A DNA stretch of 64,000 nucleotides from T3SED10-260 sp035363255 (GTDB taxonomy: Bacteria; Caldisericota; Caldisericia; UBA6126), in assembly GCA_035363255.1 (NCBI GenBank), contig DAOSES010000003.1:1-64000 (forward strand), read 5' to 3'. Positions 50,558 to 58,044 of this stretch are shown here, piece by piece (positions within the stretch are counted from its first letter, which is position 1; each line of letters starts with the position of its first letter). A program made the position numbers and the translations under genes. The notes below the pieces were generated by a model. That model was not told the DNA's origin. It did no database searches and saw nothing but the letters and a program-made list of their open reading frames with translations.

Positions 50558-50723
50558 CTGGTACACCTCCTTCTCTGGTGGATTCTTTCTGCTTTTGAAG
50601 TGCGATCAGCTTCTTGGCAAGACGTTTAGACACGACGCTTATTGCCGTGAGGATGCCTGCAAGTTCTTCGTCCAGCTCGGCATCACGCATTTCCGCGTTC
50701 CTTTCATTTGCTTCTGTTTGCAT
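50541..50723 (-). CDS. Small acidic-basic phage protein, unknown
   Basis: The 60-residue protein is almost all helix (QTEANERNAEMRDAELDEELAGILTAISVVSKRLAKKLIALQKQ). I do not recognise it. GGAGG lies 8 nt before the ATG at 50723. Stem-loop copy 3 lies directly upstream. It overlaps the next gene. Confidence 0.6.
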   Translation of the reverse strand: MQTEANERNAEMRDAELDEELAGILTAISVVSKRLAKKLIALQKQKESTREGGVPDEQDE

Positions 50724-50750
50724 TTTCTTACCTCCGTTTCCGAGAAGCAT

Positions 50751-50798
50751 TGCCGCCCCTCTACCGTCTACAGACAGAAGAGGGGCGGTTGCGTACCA
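50751..50798 (-). repeat. Stem-loop element, copy 3
   Basis: The minus strand reads TGGTACGCAA, then a hairpin with outer stem CCGCCCCTCT/AGAGGGGCGG and inner CTGTCTGTAGACGG. It begins 10 nt after the stop codon of the sigma-like gene and ends 28 nt before the next ATG. Its 30-bp core is identical to copy 1. There is no T tract, so it is not a simple terminator here. Confidence 0.8.
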
Positions 50799-50808
50799 CG
50801 GAGAGTGG

Positions 50809-51477
50809 TTACTCGAAAAACTTCTTCAGGGCTTCGTCATTTCGCAGGATGTCAAGGATACGGCGTACATGAACGGTAATGCTCCGCGATGATTTAAAAT
50901 CGTACTTGGGCGCTAATTCACGCACGGTTTTTTCAAGGATAATGCGGTCTGTTATAAGCTCACGGTCTTTTTGAGTGAGCGTAGCAAGTGCGGCATAGAG
51001 AGTGTCTAATACAGCCTTTTGTTCTAAAAATTCTGTGATATCAGTGGGATCGGCAGGTTCGTAAAATGTATCCGAGCCGTCAGAATCGCTACCCAATGGC
51101 TTATCAAGTTCAACTGTGCGGCTCGTGCGGGACTTACAAGTCTCACATTTCTGATCACATTTGTTTGTGCTTTTCCATACGCATTGGAATTTCCGCTCTT
51201 GATATTTTTGTTCCCGCCATATAGAGCGCATATTCTCCCGTGCGAGGTCTTCACCCATCTGGTTACGGGGCAGACGGACAACAAGGCCGGATTCTTCATC
51301 GACATACCAGCGTTGTGGGAATGAGTTTTCGGGTTCTTCGGAACGGGCAAGGCAAGCTGCCCTTGACGTTTCGGTATGGATTTTCCCATCGTCCGAAAGT
51401 GTATAGTAAGTCATTGGCTCACCAAATTTCGTGCGATGCGGAATGGGGGTGGTTCTGAAAGTGTTGTTTTGGCTCAT
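50809..51477 (-). CDS. Sigma-70-like phage protein
   Basis: The 222-residue protein has a four-cysteine cluster in the middle (CVWKSTNKCDQKCETCKS), an acidic linker and a C-terminal sigma region 4-like HTH (LYAALATLTQKDRELITDRIILEKTVRELAPKYDFKSSRSITVHVRRILDIL). It is the first large early gene and probably a transcription regulator. The ATG at 51477 follows AAGGAG. Confidence 0.8.
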   Translation of the reverse strand: MSQNNTFRTTPIPHRTKFGEPMTYYTLSDDGKIHTETSRAACLARSEEPENSFPQRWYVDEESGLVVRLPRNQMGEDLARENMRSIWREQKYQERKFQCVWKSTNKCDQKCETCKSRTSRTVELDKPLGSDSDGSDTFYEPADPTDITEFLEQKAVLDTLYAALATLTQKDRELITDRIILEKTVRELAPKYDFKSSRSITVHVRRILDILRNDEALKKFFE

Positions 51478-51546
51478 GGTTGACTCCTTTCGAATATGCA
51501 AGGAGCCAAGCGAGAGATATATGAAGAGCCGAATGCTTACAAAACA

Positions 51547-51591
51547 CAAAAGACCGGATGATTACGAATTTGCGTTTCGTAAATCATCCGG
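51547..51591 (-). terminator. Near-palindromic hairpin upstream of the sigma-like gene
   Basis: CCGGATGATT-ACGAA pairs with TTCGT-AAATCATCCGG (one bulged base) around a TTTGCGT loop. On the minus strand TCTTTTGTGTTTTG follows. It lies 72 nt after the Com-like stop codon, and about 70 nt before the sigma-like ATG, so it may be a terminator or attenuator on the early transcript. Confidence 0.65.
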
Positions 51592-51662
51592 CCATTTGGT
51601 AGCTCGCACTCGGCTCCGTTGCTCGGTATGAGTTGATTAATTTAATTACGACTCAGATAAGG

Positions 51663-51842
51663 TTAAAGGGCTTTCTGTAGTCGTCTGGGTTCTGATGTTT
51701 GCTTTGCCAGACCTACTGGCTCACGTTCGATTGCTACTATGTTGCGGCAATGAATGCATTTGGTTTTTACAACTGTTCGTTCACGCCATTCAAGGTCAAA
51801 TATCCTTTTGTGGCACTTCGGGCATTTAACTGTTTCTTGCAT
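51663..51842 (-). CDS. Com-like zinc-ribbon protein
   Basis: A 59-residue frame starts at an ATG 5 nt after AAAGGAGG and reads MQETVKCPKCHKRIFDLEWR and on to KTKCIHCRNIVAIER. Two CxxC pairs 18 residues apart match the Com family of small phage zinc-ribbon translation regulators (phage Mu Com activates mom). Here no mom-like gene is seen. It is the first gene after ImmA and is too short for many gene finders. Confidence 0.8.
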   Translation of the reverse strand: MQETVKCPKCHKRIFDLEWRERTVVKTKCIHCRNIVAIEREPVGLAKQTSEPRRLQKAL

Positions 51843-51864
51843 AAAACCTCCTTTCCCACAAACA

Positions 51865-51891
51865 AGCTAATCAGCTATGTTGCGAAGTATT
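51865..51891 (-). promoter_or_regulatory. Operator-like site and possible early promoter
   Basis: The minus strand holds AATACTTCGC and, 5 nt later, AGCTGATTAGCT. The same two words, ACTTCGC and AGCTAATTAGCT, occur at the repressor promoter. By analogy AATACT would be the -10 box and the words the repressor sites. It lies between ImmA and the Com-like gene, where an early promoter is expected. The -35 box is poor. Confidence 0.5.
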
Positions 51892-51920
51892 TAAGTAAAA
51901 AAATAGCCATATTTATGCAA

Positions 51921-52634
51921 TTACTCACGCAAATAGTAACCTCTCTCAATAAGACGGATTTCAGTGGATTGTTTTGATACTTTGAAAAAACTGGCTAACT
52001 CATTAACAAGCCAATGATACTTAGATTGCCAATGAATACTTGGGAATTTTGTAGTAGAAAAGTCCTCAATAAATTGCTTTGCCATATCGTCAAATTGTAC
52101 TGGAGGCATAAGGATACGAGGAGCGATGCCTCGCGCTTGCCACTCCATCCAATCTTCGTCCAACCAGTCCGCCTTACTGGATTCATCGTATTTGTCGAAG
52201 CCGCTACGAACTTTAATAGCTTTTTTGGGATCGACCACCGAAGCGGCGATATAGTAATCTCGATGTTTATGCCAGTGGAACGCTTCGTGAGCGATGGTAT
52301 TATTCTTGCAGCCTTCATTGCGCTTTTCGATTGTATCAGGGTCGATAATCATAGTACCGTAGCGCACCTTCACGCTTTGATACTCATCTGTTTCCTTTAC
52401 ATAAATTTCTTCAATACCACTGGTAAAGCACATTTGACCCAATACACTAAAATCCTCAGATAAACGTCTTTCAACTACTCGCAAGCCCATGCGCTTGCGG
52501 GCAATTTCCAAGATAGGTACTGCCATTGGACTCTGCAGTGCCTCTGGATAGTACCTCTCTAAAAATTCTATAGCCTCTTTATCAAAATCATTTCTGGAAA
52601 TATGCGGAGCATTTGAATCAAGTAATACTGCCAT
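51921..52634 (-). CDS. ImmA/IrrE-type metalloprotease
   Basis: The 237-residue protein carries the zinc motif HEAFH in NTIAHEAFHWHKHRDYY and the usual N-terminal helix bundle (ISRNDFDKEAIEFLERYYP). ImmA-type proteases cut the phage repressor after DNA damage or a signal and so trigger induction. It is encoded 15 nt after the repressor, which is its likely substrate. GGGAGG lies 7 nt before the ATG. Confidence 0.9.
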   Translation of the reverse strand: MAVLLDSNAPHISRNDFDKEAIEFLERYYPEALQSPMAVPILEIARKRMGLRVVERRLSEDFSVLGQMCFTSGIEEIYVKETDEYQSVKVRYGTMIIDPDTIEKRNEGCKNNTIAHEAFHWHKHRDYYIAASVVDPKKAIKVRSGFDKYDESSKADWLDEDWMEWQARGIAPRILMPPVQFDDMAKQFIEDFSTTKFPSIHWQSKYHWLVNELASFFKVSKQSTEIRLIERGYYLRE

Positions 52635-52649
52635 CTACATTCCTCCCGT

Positions 52650-53042
52650 TTACTGTTCCTCATCCTGTTTATTGATTTCCTCACATACCTTCTTCCAAAA
52701 AGCATCGCCAAGATTCTTCTCGGTTGCTCGGCGTAATGCTTTTCTGACATGAGGTAACTGCGTTGACATTAGGTATTCCGGCAAATCGGGAGCAGCAGAA
52801 TCCCTATCCCTTCCGGCAAGATCAAGCATTTCTTCTTTTTCGTCCGATGTTAATTGAAGCACAGCGGCTATTTTTTCGAGAATATGAATCTCAGGCGGAT
52901 TGCGCCTACCTTTGACGATGTCTGAGAGATAGGAAGCGGTCATCCCCATTGCATCAGCGATGTCTTTTAATTTTATATCATCACCGCCCGAACCGCGCCC
53001 TTTCCTTTTACTGTCAATAAATTTGCCAAATTCTCCAGCCAT
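52650..53042 (-). CDS. XRE-family repressor
   Basis: The 130-residue protein has an N-terminal helix-turn-helix (IKLKDIADAMGMTASYLSDIVKGRRNPPEIHILEKIAAVLQL) and a C-terminal helical part without a LexA-type peptidase. It is the likely prophage repressor, paired with ImmA. Promoter and palindromic operators lie directly upstream. AAAGGAG precedes the ATG. Confidence 0.88.
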   Translation of the reverse strand: MAGEFGKFIDSKRKGRGSGGDDIKLKDIADAMGMTASYLSDIVKGRRNPPEIHILEKIAAVLQLTSDEKEEMLDLAGRDRDSAAPDLPEYLMSTQLPHVRKALRRATEKNLGDAFWKKVCEEINKQDEEQ

Positions 53043-53083
53043 TTTCGAACTCCTTTCATTTGACGCATAACATATTTCTATGC

Positions 53084-53115
53084 AGCTAATTAGCTACTTC
53101 GCTTATAAGCGAAGT
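53084..53115. promoter_or_regulatory. Two adjacent perfect palindromes, operator candidates
   Basis: AGCTAATTAGCT (53084-53095) and ACTTCGCTTATAAGCGAAGT (53096-53115) are both perfect palindromes and abut. The second overlaps the -10 box of the repressor promoter, so binding would block it. Words from both recur at 51865-51891. Confidence 0.7.
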
Positions 53116-53142
53116 ATAACATTTTATTATGAGGCTTGTCAA
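53113..53142 (-). promoter_or_regulatory. Promoter of the repressor-immA operon
   Basis: On the minus strand TTGACA and TATACT are 18 nt apart, about 70 nt upstream of the repressor ATG. The -35 box is perfect, the -10 box matches 5 of 6. Confidence 0.8.
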
Positions 53143-53231
53143 TACCGGAATTATGAGGAAAGTGTAACTTTTCCACGGAAAGAGATTTAAAGCATTAGAA
53201 GCATAAAATCATGCTATCGCACTAATTTATC

Positions 53232-53260
53232 TTGCAATAACACATCAAAGGTTATATAAT
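53232..53260 (+). promoter_or_regulatory. Promoter of the modification/nuclease operon
   Basis: TTGCAA and TATAAT are separated by 17 nt and lie 45 nt upstream of the HTH gene start. The -10 box is perfect and the -35 box matches 5 of 6. It drives transcription away from the prophage genes. Confidence 0.8.
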
Positions 53261-53304
53261 AATCAAAATAGCACAGTCAGAGAACCTGAAGGCGAGGTAT
53301 TGAA

Positions 53305-53511
53305 ATGGCAATAAGCTATAAAAAACTATGGAAACTTCTAATTGACCGCGACCTTAAGAAAAAAGACCTCCCATCCTTGGCGGGAATCAGTTCTGCATCC
53401 GTTACGAAACTGGGGAAAAATGAAAACGTCAATACGGAAACTCTCGAAAAAATATGCCGAGCGTTGAATTGTGATATTTCGGACATTATGGAAATGTCTG
53501 AAGACGAGTGA
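53305..53511 (+). CDS. XRE/HTH_26 regulator of the defence operon
   Basis: The 68-residue protein is a single helix-turn-helix domain (KKKDLPSLAGISSASVTKLGKNENVNTETLEKICRALNCDISDIMEM). Proteins of this size act as controllers upstream of restriction and abortive infection operons. It is 15 nt before the SNF2 gene and behind its own promoter, so it probably controls the operon. The alternative, a phage Cro protein divergent from the repressor, is less likely because no phage early genes lie downstream of it. Confidence 0.85.
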   Translation: MAISYKKLWKLLIDRDLKKKDLPSLAGISSASVTKLGKNENVNTETLEKICRALNCDISDIMEMSEDE

Positions 53512-53526
53512 GGGGGATAGCACGCA

Positions 53527-56391
53527 ATGTCGTATACAGAGCATCAAATCCGGTTTTTTGCCGAACAACTTATGCTAAGACGCCCGCAAGACAAAATTGA
53601 CGGGCTTGCTTCATCTATGTCAGGAGTAAAGGTTGACTTAAATCCACACCAAGTAGATGCGGCTTTATTTGCGTTAAAATCACCTCTATCAAGCGGCGCA
53701 TTGCTGGCAGATGAAGTAGGTCTTGGTAAGACGATTGAGGCAGGACTTGTGCTTGCACAATGTTGGTCAGAACGCAAACGAAAAATACTATTAATAGTAA
53801 CGGCATCCTTGCGGACCCAATGGAGAACGGAACTTGAAGAAAAGTTTTTTATACGTTCAGAAATATTAGAATCCAAAAATTATAACAAGGCAAAAAAGAA
53901 CGACCCGTCATGCAATCCGTTTCTGGTTCAAGATGCGGTGGTAATATGCTCATATAATTTTGCATCGGCAAAGATGCGTGACATTCAGTTAGCCAACTGG
54001 GATTTGGTGATAATGGACGAGGCGCATAAACTGCGCAACGTCTACAAGCGTAACAATGTCATGGGGAACAACCTAAAGCTGGCTCTCAAAGGTAAAAAGA
54101 AACTACTCCTTACCGCAACCCCACTCCAAAATAATTTGATGGAACTTTACGGTCTTGTCAGCATTATTGATGAGAGGGTTTTTGGTGACCCTGATATTTT
54201 TCGTGAGGCATACGTTAATGTGTCGAACATCGAACTCAGGAACAGGAACTTAAAAACACGCTTACATAATTTCTGCAAGAGAACATTGCGTCATCAAGTA
54301 CGAGAATATGTTCCTTACACGGACAGAACAGTCATTTTATCGAGTTATACACCAAGTCCTGACGAAGAGAAGCTGTACAATGACGTGTCTAATTATTTAC
54401 AACGAGAGAGACTTCATGCGTTCCCGCAAGGGCAACGCCAACTTTTGATGTTAGTAGCTCGAAAACTTCTGGCGTCATCCTCAATGGCAATCCACGGTAC
54501 GCTGTCTACAATCATTGAGCGGTTGAATTTGAAATTGACCGATTATGAAGCCCAGTTAAACCTTACCGACCTCGATGATTACGATGGCATTGAGGAACTT
54601 ATCGATGGTGAAAACAGCGATGGAGACTGTGGTGCAACTGATGAGCTTACGGCGGATTACGAAGGCATTAAAAAGGAAATTGAGGATTTGAAGCAGTATG
54701 CAGAACTCGCTGATAGTATTAAGACAAACGCCAAAGGTGATAACTTGCTCTTAGCTCTTCAAGAAGGGTTTAAGAGAAATGAGGAGCTTGGAGGCGCAAG
54801 GAAAGCCGTCATTTTTACCGAATCCAAACGTACTCAACGATATTTAATGAATCTTCTTACTCAAAACGGCTATGACGGGCAGATTGTGTTTTTAGACGGT
54901 TCAAACTCTGACCCCGTATCTAACCGTGTTTATAGTGAATGGAAAGTGCGTCATAAGGATGATGGAATGATTTCCGGCTCAATGGCAGCAGACAAGAAAT
55001 CTGCAATTATTGAAGAGTTCCGAAATAACGCTTCAATACTTATCGGCACAGAAGCGGCCGCCGAAGGTATAAACCTGCAGTTCTGCAATATAGTCGTTAA
55101 CTATGATTTGCCGTGGAATCCGCAACGTATAGAGCAACGCATAGGGCGTTGTCACCGCTATGGGCAAAAAAATGATGTTATCGTTATAAACTTCCTAAAC
55201 AACGGCAATGCCGCAGATGAAAGGGTGTATCAACTTCTTTCACAAAAATTCAGACTGTTCGAAGGCACCTTCGGTTCATCTGATGAGGTTTTAGGCGCAA
55301 TCGAAGATGGAGTGGACTTTGAAAAGCGCATTCTTGATATTTATCAGACCTGCCGAAAACCTGATGAAATAAAAGCTGCTTTTGATACTTTGCAGTCGGA
55401 ACTATCCGATCAAATAGACGAGAGGATGACAGAGGCTCGGCAATCAATTTTAGATAACTTTGATGAAGAAGTATCTGTACGGTTGAAGGATTGCCATACC
55501 AATACAATAATGGAGCTTGATCGGTTTTCGCAGTGGCTTTTCAGCTTTTTTGTGATGCAGGGCGCAGAACGTGTTGAACCCCTCAATCAATGGCGTTTTA
55601 CATATAAAAGCAACGGTGAAACCAAGACCTATAATCTGCGTTGGCGTGATGCAGAGGTACAGCATGATGAGTTTCTGCGTCGAGACGGTGAATTAGTAAG
55701 CGATTGGATTAAAGGGGTTATGAAACCCGGCAAGTTACCGGAAGTAGAGATTCAATTCATGCACTCGATTCTACCAACCGCAGAGCGCATAAGCTTTTTA
55801 GACAGCCATCCAAATTTGAAGAATGGAATAATATCCATTGATAAAATGACGCACAAGGGTATCGAAAACGAGGAGCATCTTCTCTTTTCAGTCATAACAA
55901 ATGATGGAACTTATATTGATGATGATATGCTCGAACGTATTATGAGACTGAAAGCCACTGTGGTCGGTGAATGTTCCCCTGAAACTGCAGACCTTATTAC
56001 CCAGCGGCAAGAGCGGATTGCAAACCAAAAGGCTGAGATTGCCGAGCGTAATATGAGGTTCTTCTTGGAGCAGGAAGCCCAGATGGAGGCTTATACCGAA
56101 GATCTAAAAGATGGCTTGCAGAAATATCTAAGGGCGGCCAGAAAAGAAATCGCCGAAAAGAAAAAAGAGCGCCGAGCATTAAAAGATGTAGGAACTCTTG
56201 AAGAAATGTTGGATAAATCGGCTGAAATAAACAAACTCGAAACAGCACTGAAGAAGAAGCAACGTGAACTCTACGATGAAGAAGATAGGTTAGAGCGTGA
56301 GCGTGATGCTTTCTTGGAAGATATCCGCAGCCGCCTAAACGGTGAGATTGAAACTGAAACGATAATGACATTCTCGTTTGAGATTGTATAA
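53527..56391 (+). CDS. SNF2-family helicase/ATPase of the defence operon
   Basis: The 954-residue protein is a superfamily 2 Snf2/RapA-like motor. Walker A is DEVGLGKT (62-69), the DEAH box is at 164-167, LLTATPLQNNLMELYGL follows, and the C-terminal RecA lobe has VIFTESKRTQRYL, GTEAAAEGINLQFC and motif VI QRIEQRIGRCHRYGQ (about 533-547). An acidic insert (DDYDGIEELIDGENSDGDCG) splits the lobes. The C-terminal 200 or so residues are a long coiled coil (EQEAQMEAYTEDLKDGLQKYL ... ALKKKQRELYDEEDRLERERD). Such motors occur in DISARM (DrmD) and other anti-phage systems, where they are thought to move along or remodel DNA. No nuclease domain is visible in it. Confidence 0.9.
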   Translation: MSYTEHQIRFFAEQLMLRRPQDKIDGLASSMSGVKVDLNPHQVDAALFALKSPLSSGALLADEVGLGKTIEAGLVLAQCWSERKRKILLIVTASLRTQWRTELEEKFFIRSEILESKNYNKAKKNDPSCNPFLVQDAVVICSYNFASAKMRDIQLANWDLVIMDEAHKLRNVYKRNNVMGNNLKLALKGKKKLLLTATPLQNNLMELYGLVSIIDERVFGDPDIFREAYVNVSNIELRNRNLKTRLHNFCKRTLRHQVREYVPYTDRTVILSSYTPSPDEEKLYNDVSNYLQRERLHAFPQGQRQLLMLVARKLLASSSMAIHGTLSTIIERLNLKLTDYEAQLNLTDLDDYDGIEELIDGENSDGDCGATDELTADYEGIKKEIEDLKQYAELADSIKTNAKGDNLLLALQEGFKRNEELGGARKAVIFTESKRTQRYLMNLLTQNGYDGQIVFLDGSNSDPVSNRVYSEWKVRHKDDGMISGSMAADKKSAIIEEFRNNASILIGTEAAAEGINLQFCNIVVNYDLPWNPQRIEQRIGRCHRYGQKNDVIVINFLNNGNAADERVYQLLSQKFRLFEGTFGSSDEVLGAIEDGVDFEKRILDIYQTCRKPDEIKAAFDTLQSELSDQIDERMTEARQSILDNFDEEVSVRLKDCHTNTIMELDRFSQWLFSFFVMQGAERVEPLNQWRFTYKSNGETKTYNLRWRDAEVQHDEFLRRDGELVSDWIKGVMKPGKLPEVEIQFMHSILPTAERISFLDSHPNLKNGIISIDKMTHKGIENEEHLLFSVITNDGTYIDDDMLERIMRLKATVVGECSPETADLITQRQERIANQKAEIAERNMRFFLEQEAQMEAYTEDLKDGLQKYLRAARKEIAEKKKERRALKDVGTLEEMLDKSAEINKLETALKKKQRELYDEEDRLERERDAFLEDIRSRLNGEIETETIMTFSFEIV

Positions 56392-56406
56392 CTGGAGGAA
56401 TACGAT

Positions 56407-58044
56407 ATGCAGAAACTGGAGTTAACATGGATTGGCAAAGGAGAAGAACCGGCTGTTGAGCCGCGTATACTTTTGCATGACTCATCAAAAGATTACGGTG
56501 ATCCTACCGCCGAGAATATGCTCATACATGGGGATAACCTGCTTGCACTAAAAGCATTAGAGCAGGAATTTACAGGAAAGGTGAAGTGTATATATATTGA
56601 CCCTCCATATAACACTGGGGCAGCATTTGAATTTTATGACGATAATTTAGAGCATTCTATTTGGCTTTCTTTGATGAAGCCAAGAATTGAAATTTTACGA
56701 CGTTTATTGAGCGCTGATGGGAGTATTTGGATAAGTATTGACGACACCGAACAAGCGTACTTGAAAGTGATGTGTGACGAGATTTTTGGTAGAGGAAACT
56801 TTGTGCAAACTATATCAAATCAATCAACGCCAAATGGCAGAGACTACGGTTCGTTTGCTCAAACGCACGACTTTATTCATATATACGCCAAGGATATTCG
56901 CACTTTAAAGATGAATAAACTGGCTAACACCGACACAAAAAAGTATAACAAAGAGGATGAGTTGGGTGCGTATTATTTACATCCTCTATTTAATAGCAAT
57001 AGTAACTTTCACAAAGGTAACCGTCCGAATTTGTACTATCCGTTTTATGTTTCAAATACGCAAAATGAAGATGGATACTATGACTTATCATTAACTCCAA
57101 CGGTAGACAGCATAGAATTATATCCGCCATTATCGCAAACAGACGGAACACAGTTCGTTTGGCGATGGGGAAAAGAAAAATCTGCACAATATATGAATCA
57201 AGAAATTGTTGGGCAATTGATGCGAAACGGTGAATTTAGAATTGCTCAAAAAATGCGGGTCAAAGAAAAGATACCACGCACCATTTGGATAGAGACCGAT
57301 TTTTCCACGAGACGTGGTACAGAGGAATCGCAAGCGTTATTCGGCAAGAGTAAATTTCCATACCCCAAGCCAGAGCCACTTGTTTCGCATATTCTTACAA
57401 TAGCTACAGACCCAGACGACCTCATTATCGACTCCTTCCTTGGTTCCGGCACAACTGCTGCTGTTGCTCATAAAATGGGACGCAAATACATTGGTATAGA
57501 ATTGGGTGAGCATTGCTACACTCATTGCTTGCCACGCTTAAGGTCTGTAGTTGATGGTGAGCAAGGCGGTATATCAAAAACTGTAGAATGGCAAGGCGGC
57601 GGCGGGTTTAAGTTTTACGAGCTTGCTCCTACCTTAATTGTAAAGGACAAGCATGGTAACCCCGTCATCAGCAATAAATATAACGCTCAGATGCTTGTTG
57701 CGGCAATCGCTAAACTCAACGGATACATCTATGCTCCCAATCCTGATATTTATTGGAATCAAGGTACCAGTCAGACAGGCAGCTATATATATGTAACGAG
57801 CGAATATCTCACGGCGGCACAGCTTGACGAAATTTCCAGTGACCTGCCAGAACACGAGCGACTACTTATCTGCGCTCCTGCTTTCGATGTAGGTCTTGGC
57901 AAGCGATATGAAAATATTAATGTCCGAAAAATCCCGCAATCGGTACTGGACAAATGCGAGTACGGCGCAGAGGACTACAACCTGAATATTATTAATCCGC
58001 CGGAACTGGATGAGGACGAATGGGAGGACTATGAAGATGCTTAG
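56407..58044 (+). CDS. Type III Mod-like DNA methyltransferase
   Basis: The 545-residue enzyme is a beta-class DNA methyltransferase: catalytic DPPY at 65-68 (CIYIDPPYNTG), then a target recognition region, then the SAM loop FLGSGTT from residue 344 with YIGIELGEHC after it. This order, and the ENMLIHGDNLLALKALEQEFTGKVK start, are those of type III Mod subunits, which methylate adenine. About 180 residues follow the catalytic part, longer than usual, ending in an acidic NPPELDEDEWEDYED. It should protect host DNA and mark self for the Res-like partner. It starts 15 nt after the SNF2 gene behind GGAGG. Confidence 0.92.
   Translation: MQKLELTWIGKGEEPAVEPRILLHDSSKDYGDPTAENMLIHGDNLLALKALEQEFTGKVKCIYIDPPYNTGAAFEFYDDNLEHSIWLSLMKPRIEILRRLLSADGSIWISIDDTEQAYLKVMCDEIFGRGNFVQTISNQSTPNGRDYGSFAQTHDFIHIYAKDIRTLKMNKLANTDTKKYNKEDELGAYYLHPLFNSNSNFHKGNRPNLYYPFYVSNTQNEDGYYDLSLTPTVDSIELYPPLSQTDGTQFVWRWGKEKSAQYMNQEIVGQLMRNGEFRIAQKMRVKEKIPRTIWIETDFSTRRGTEESQALFGKSKFPYPKPEPLVSHILTIATDPDDLIIDSFLGSGTTAAVAHKMGRKYIGIELGEHCYTHCLPRLRSVVDGEQGGISKTVEWQGGGGFKFYELAPTLIVKDKHGNPVISNKYNAQMLVAAIAKLNGYIYAPNPDIYWNQGTSQTGSYIYVTSEYLTAAQLDEISSDLPEHERLLICAPAFDVGLGKRYENINVRKIPQSVLDKCEYGAEDYNLNIINPPELDEDEWEDYEDA

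Larger units (their letters stand above)
13106..53042. mobile_element. Prophage, siphovirus with HK97-type head; outer limits unresolved
   Basis: An almost continuous minus-strand block holds, in transcription order, repressor, early replication, packaging, head, tail, lysis and recombinase genes, a full siphovirus plan. Both lysis genes, the capsid, portal, terminase, tape measure and recombinases are intact; only the SNF2 helicase is broken. The left limit is set by the tRNA-Ala gene and the serine recombinases. The right limit could be just after the repressor or beyond the modification operon and the window, so 53042 is only the last gene that is certainly phage. Confidence 0.85.
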
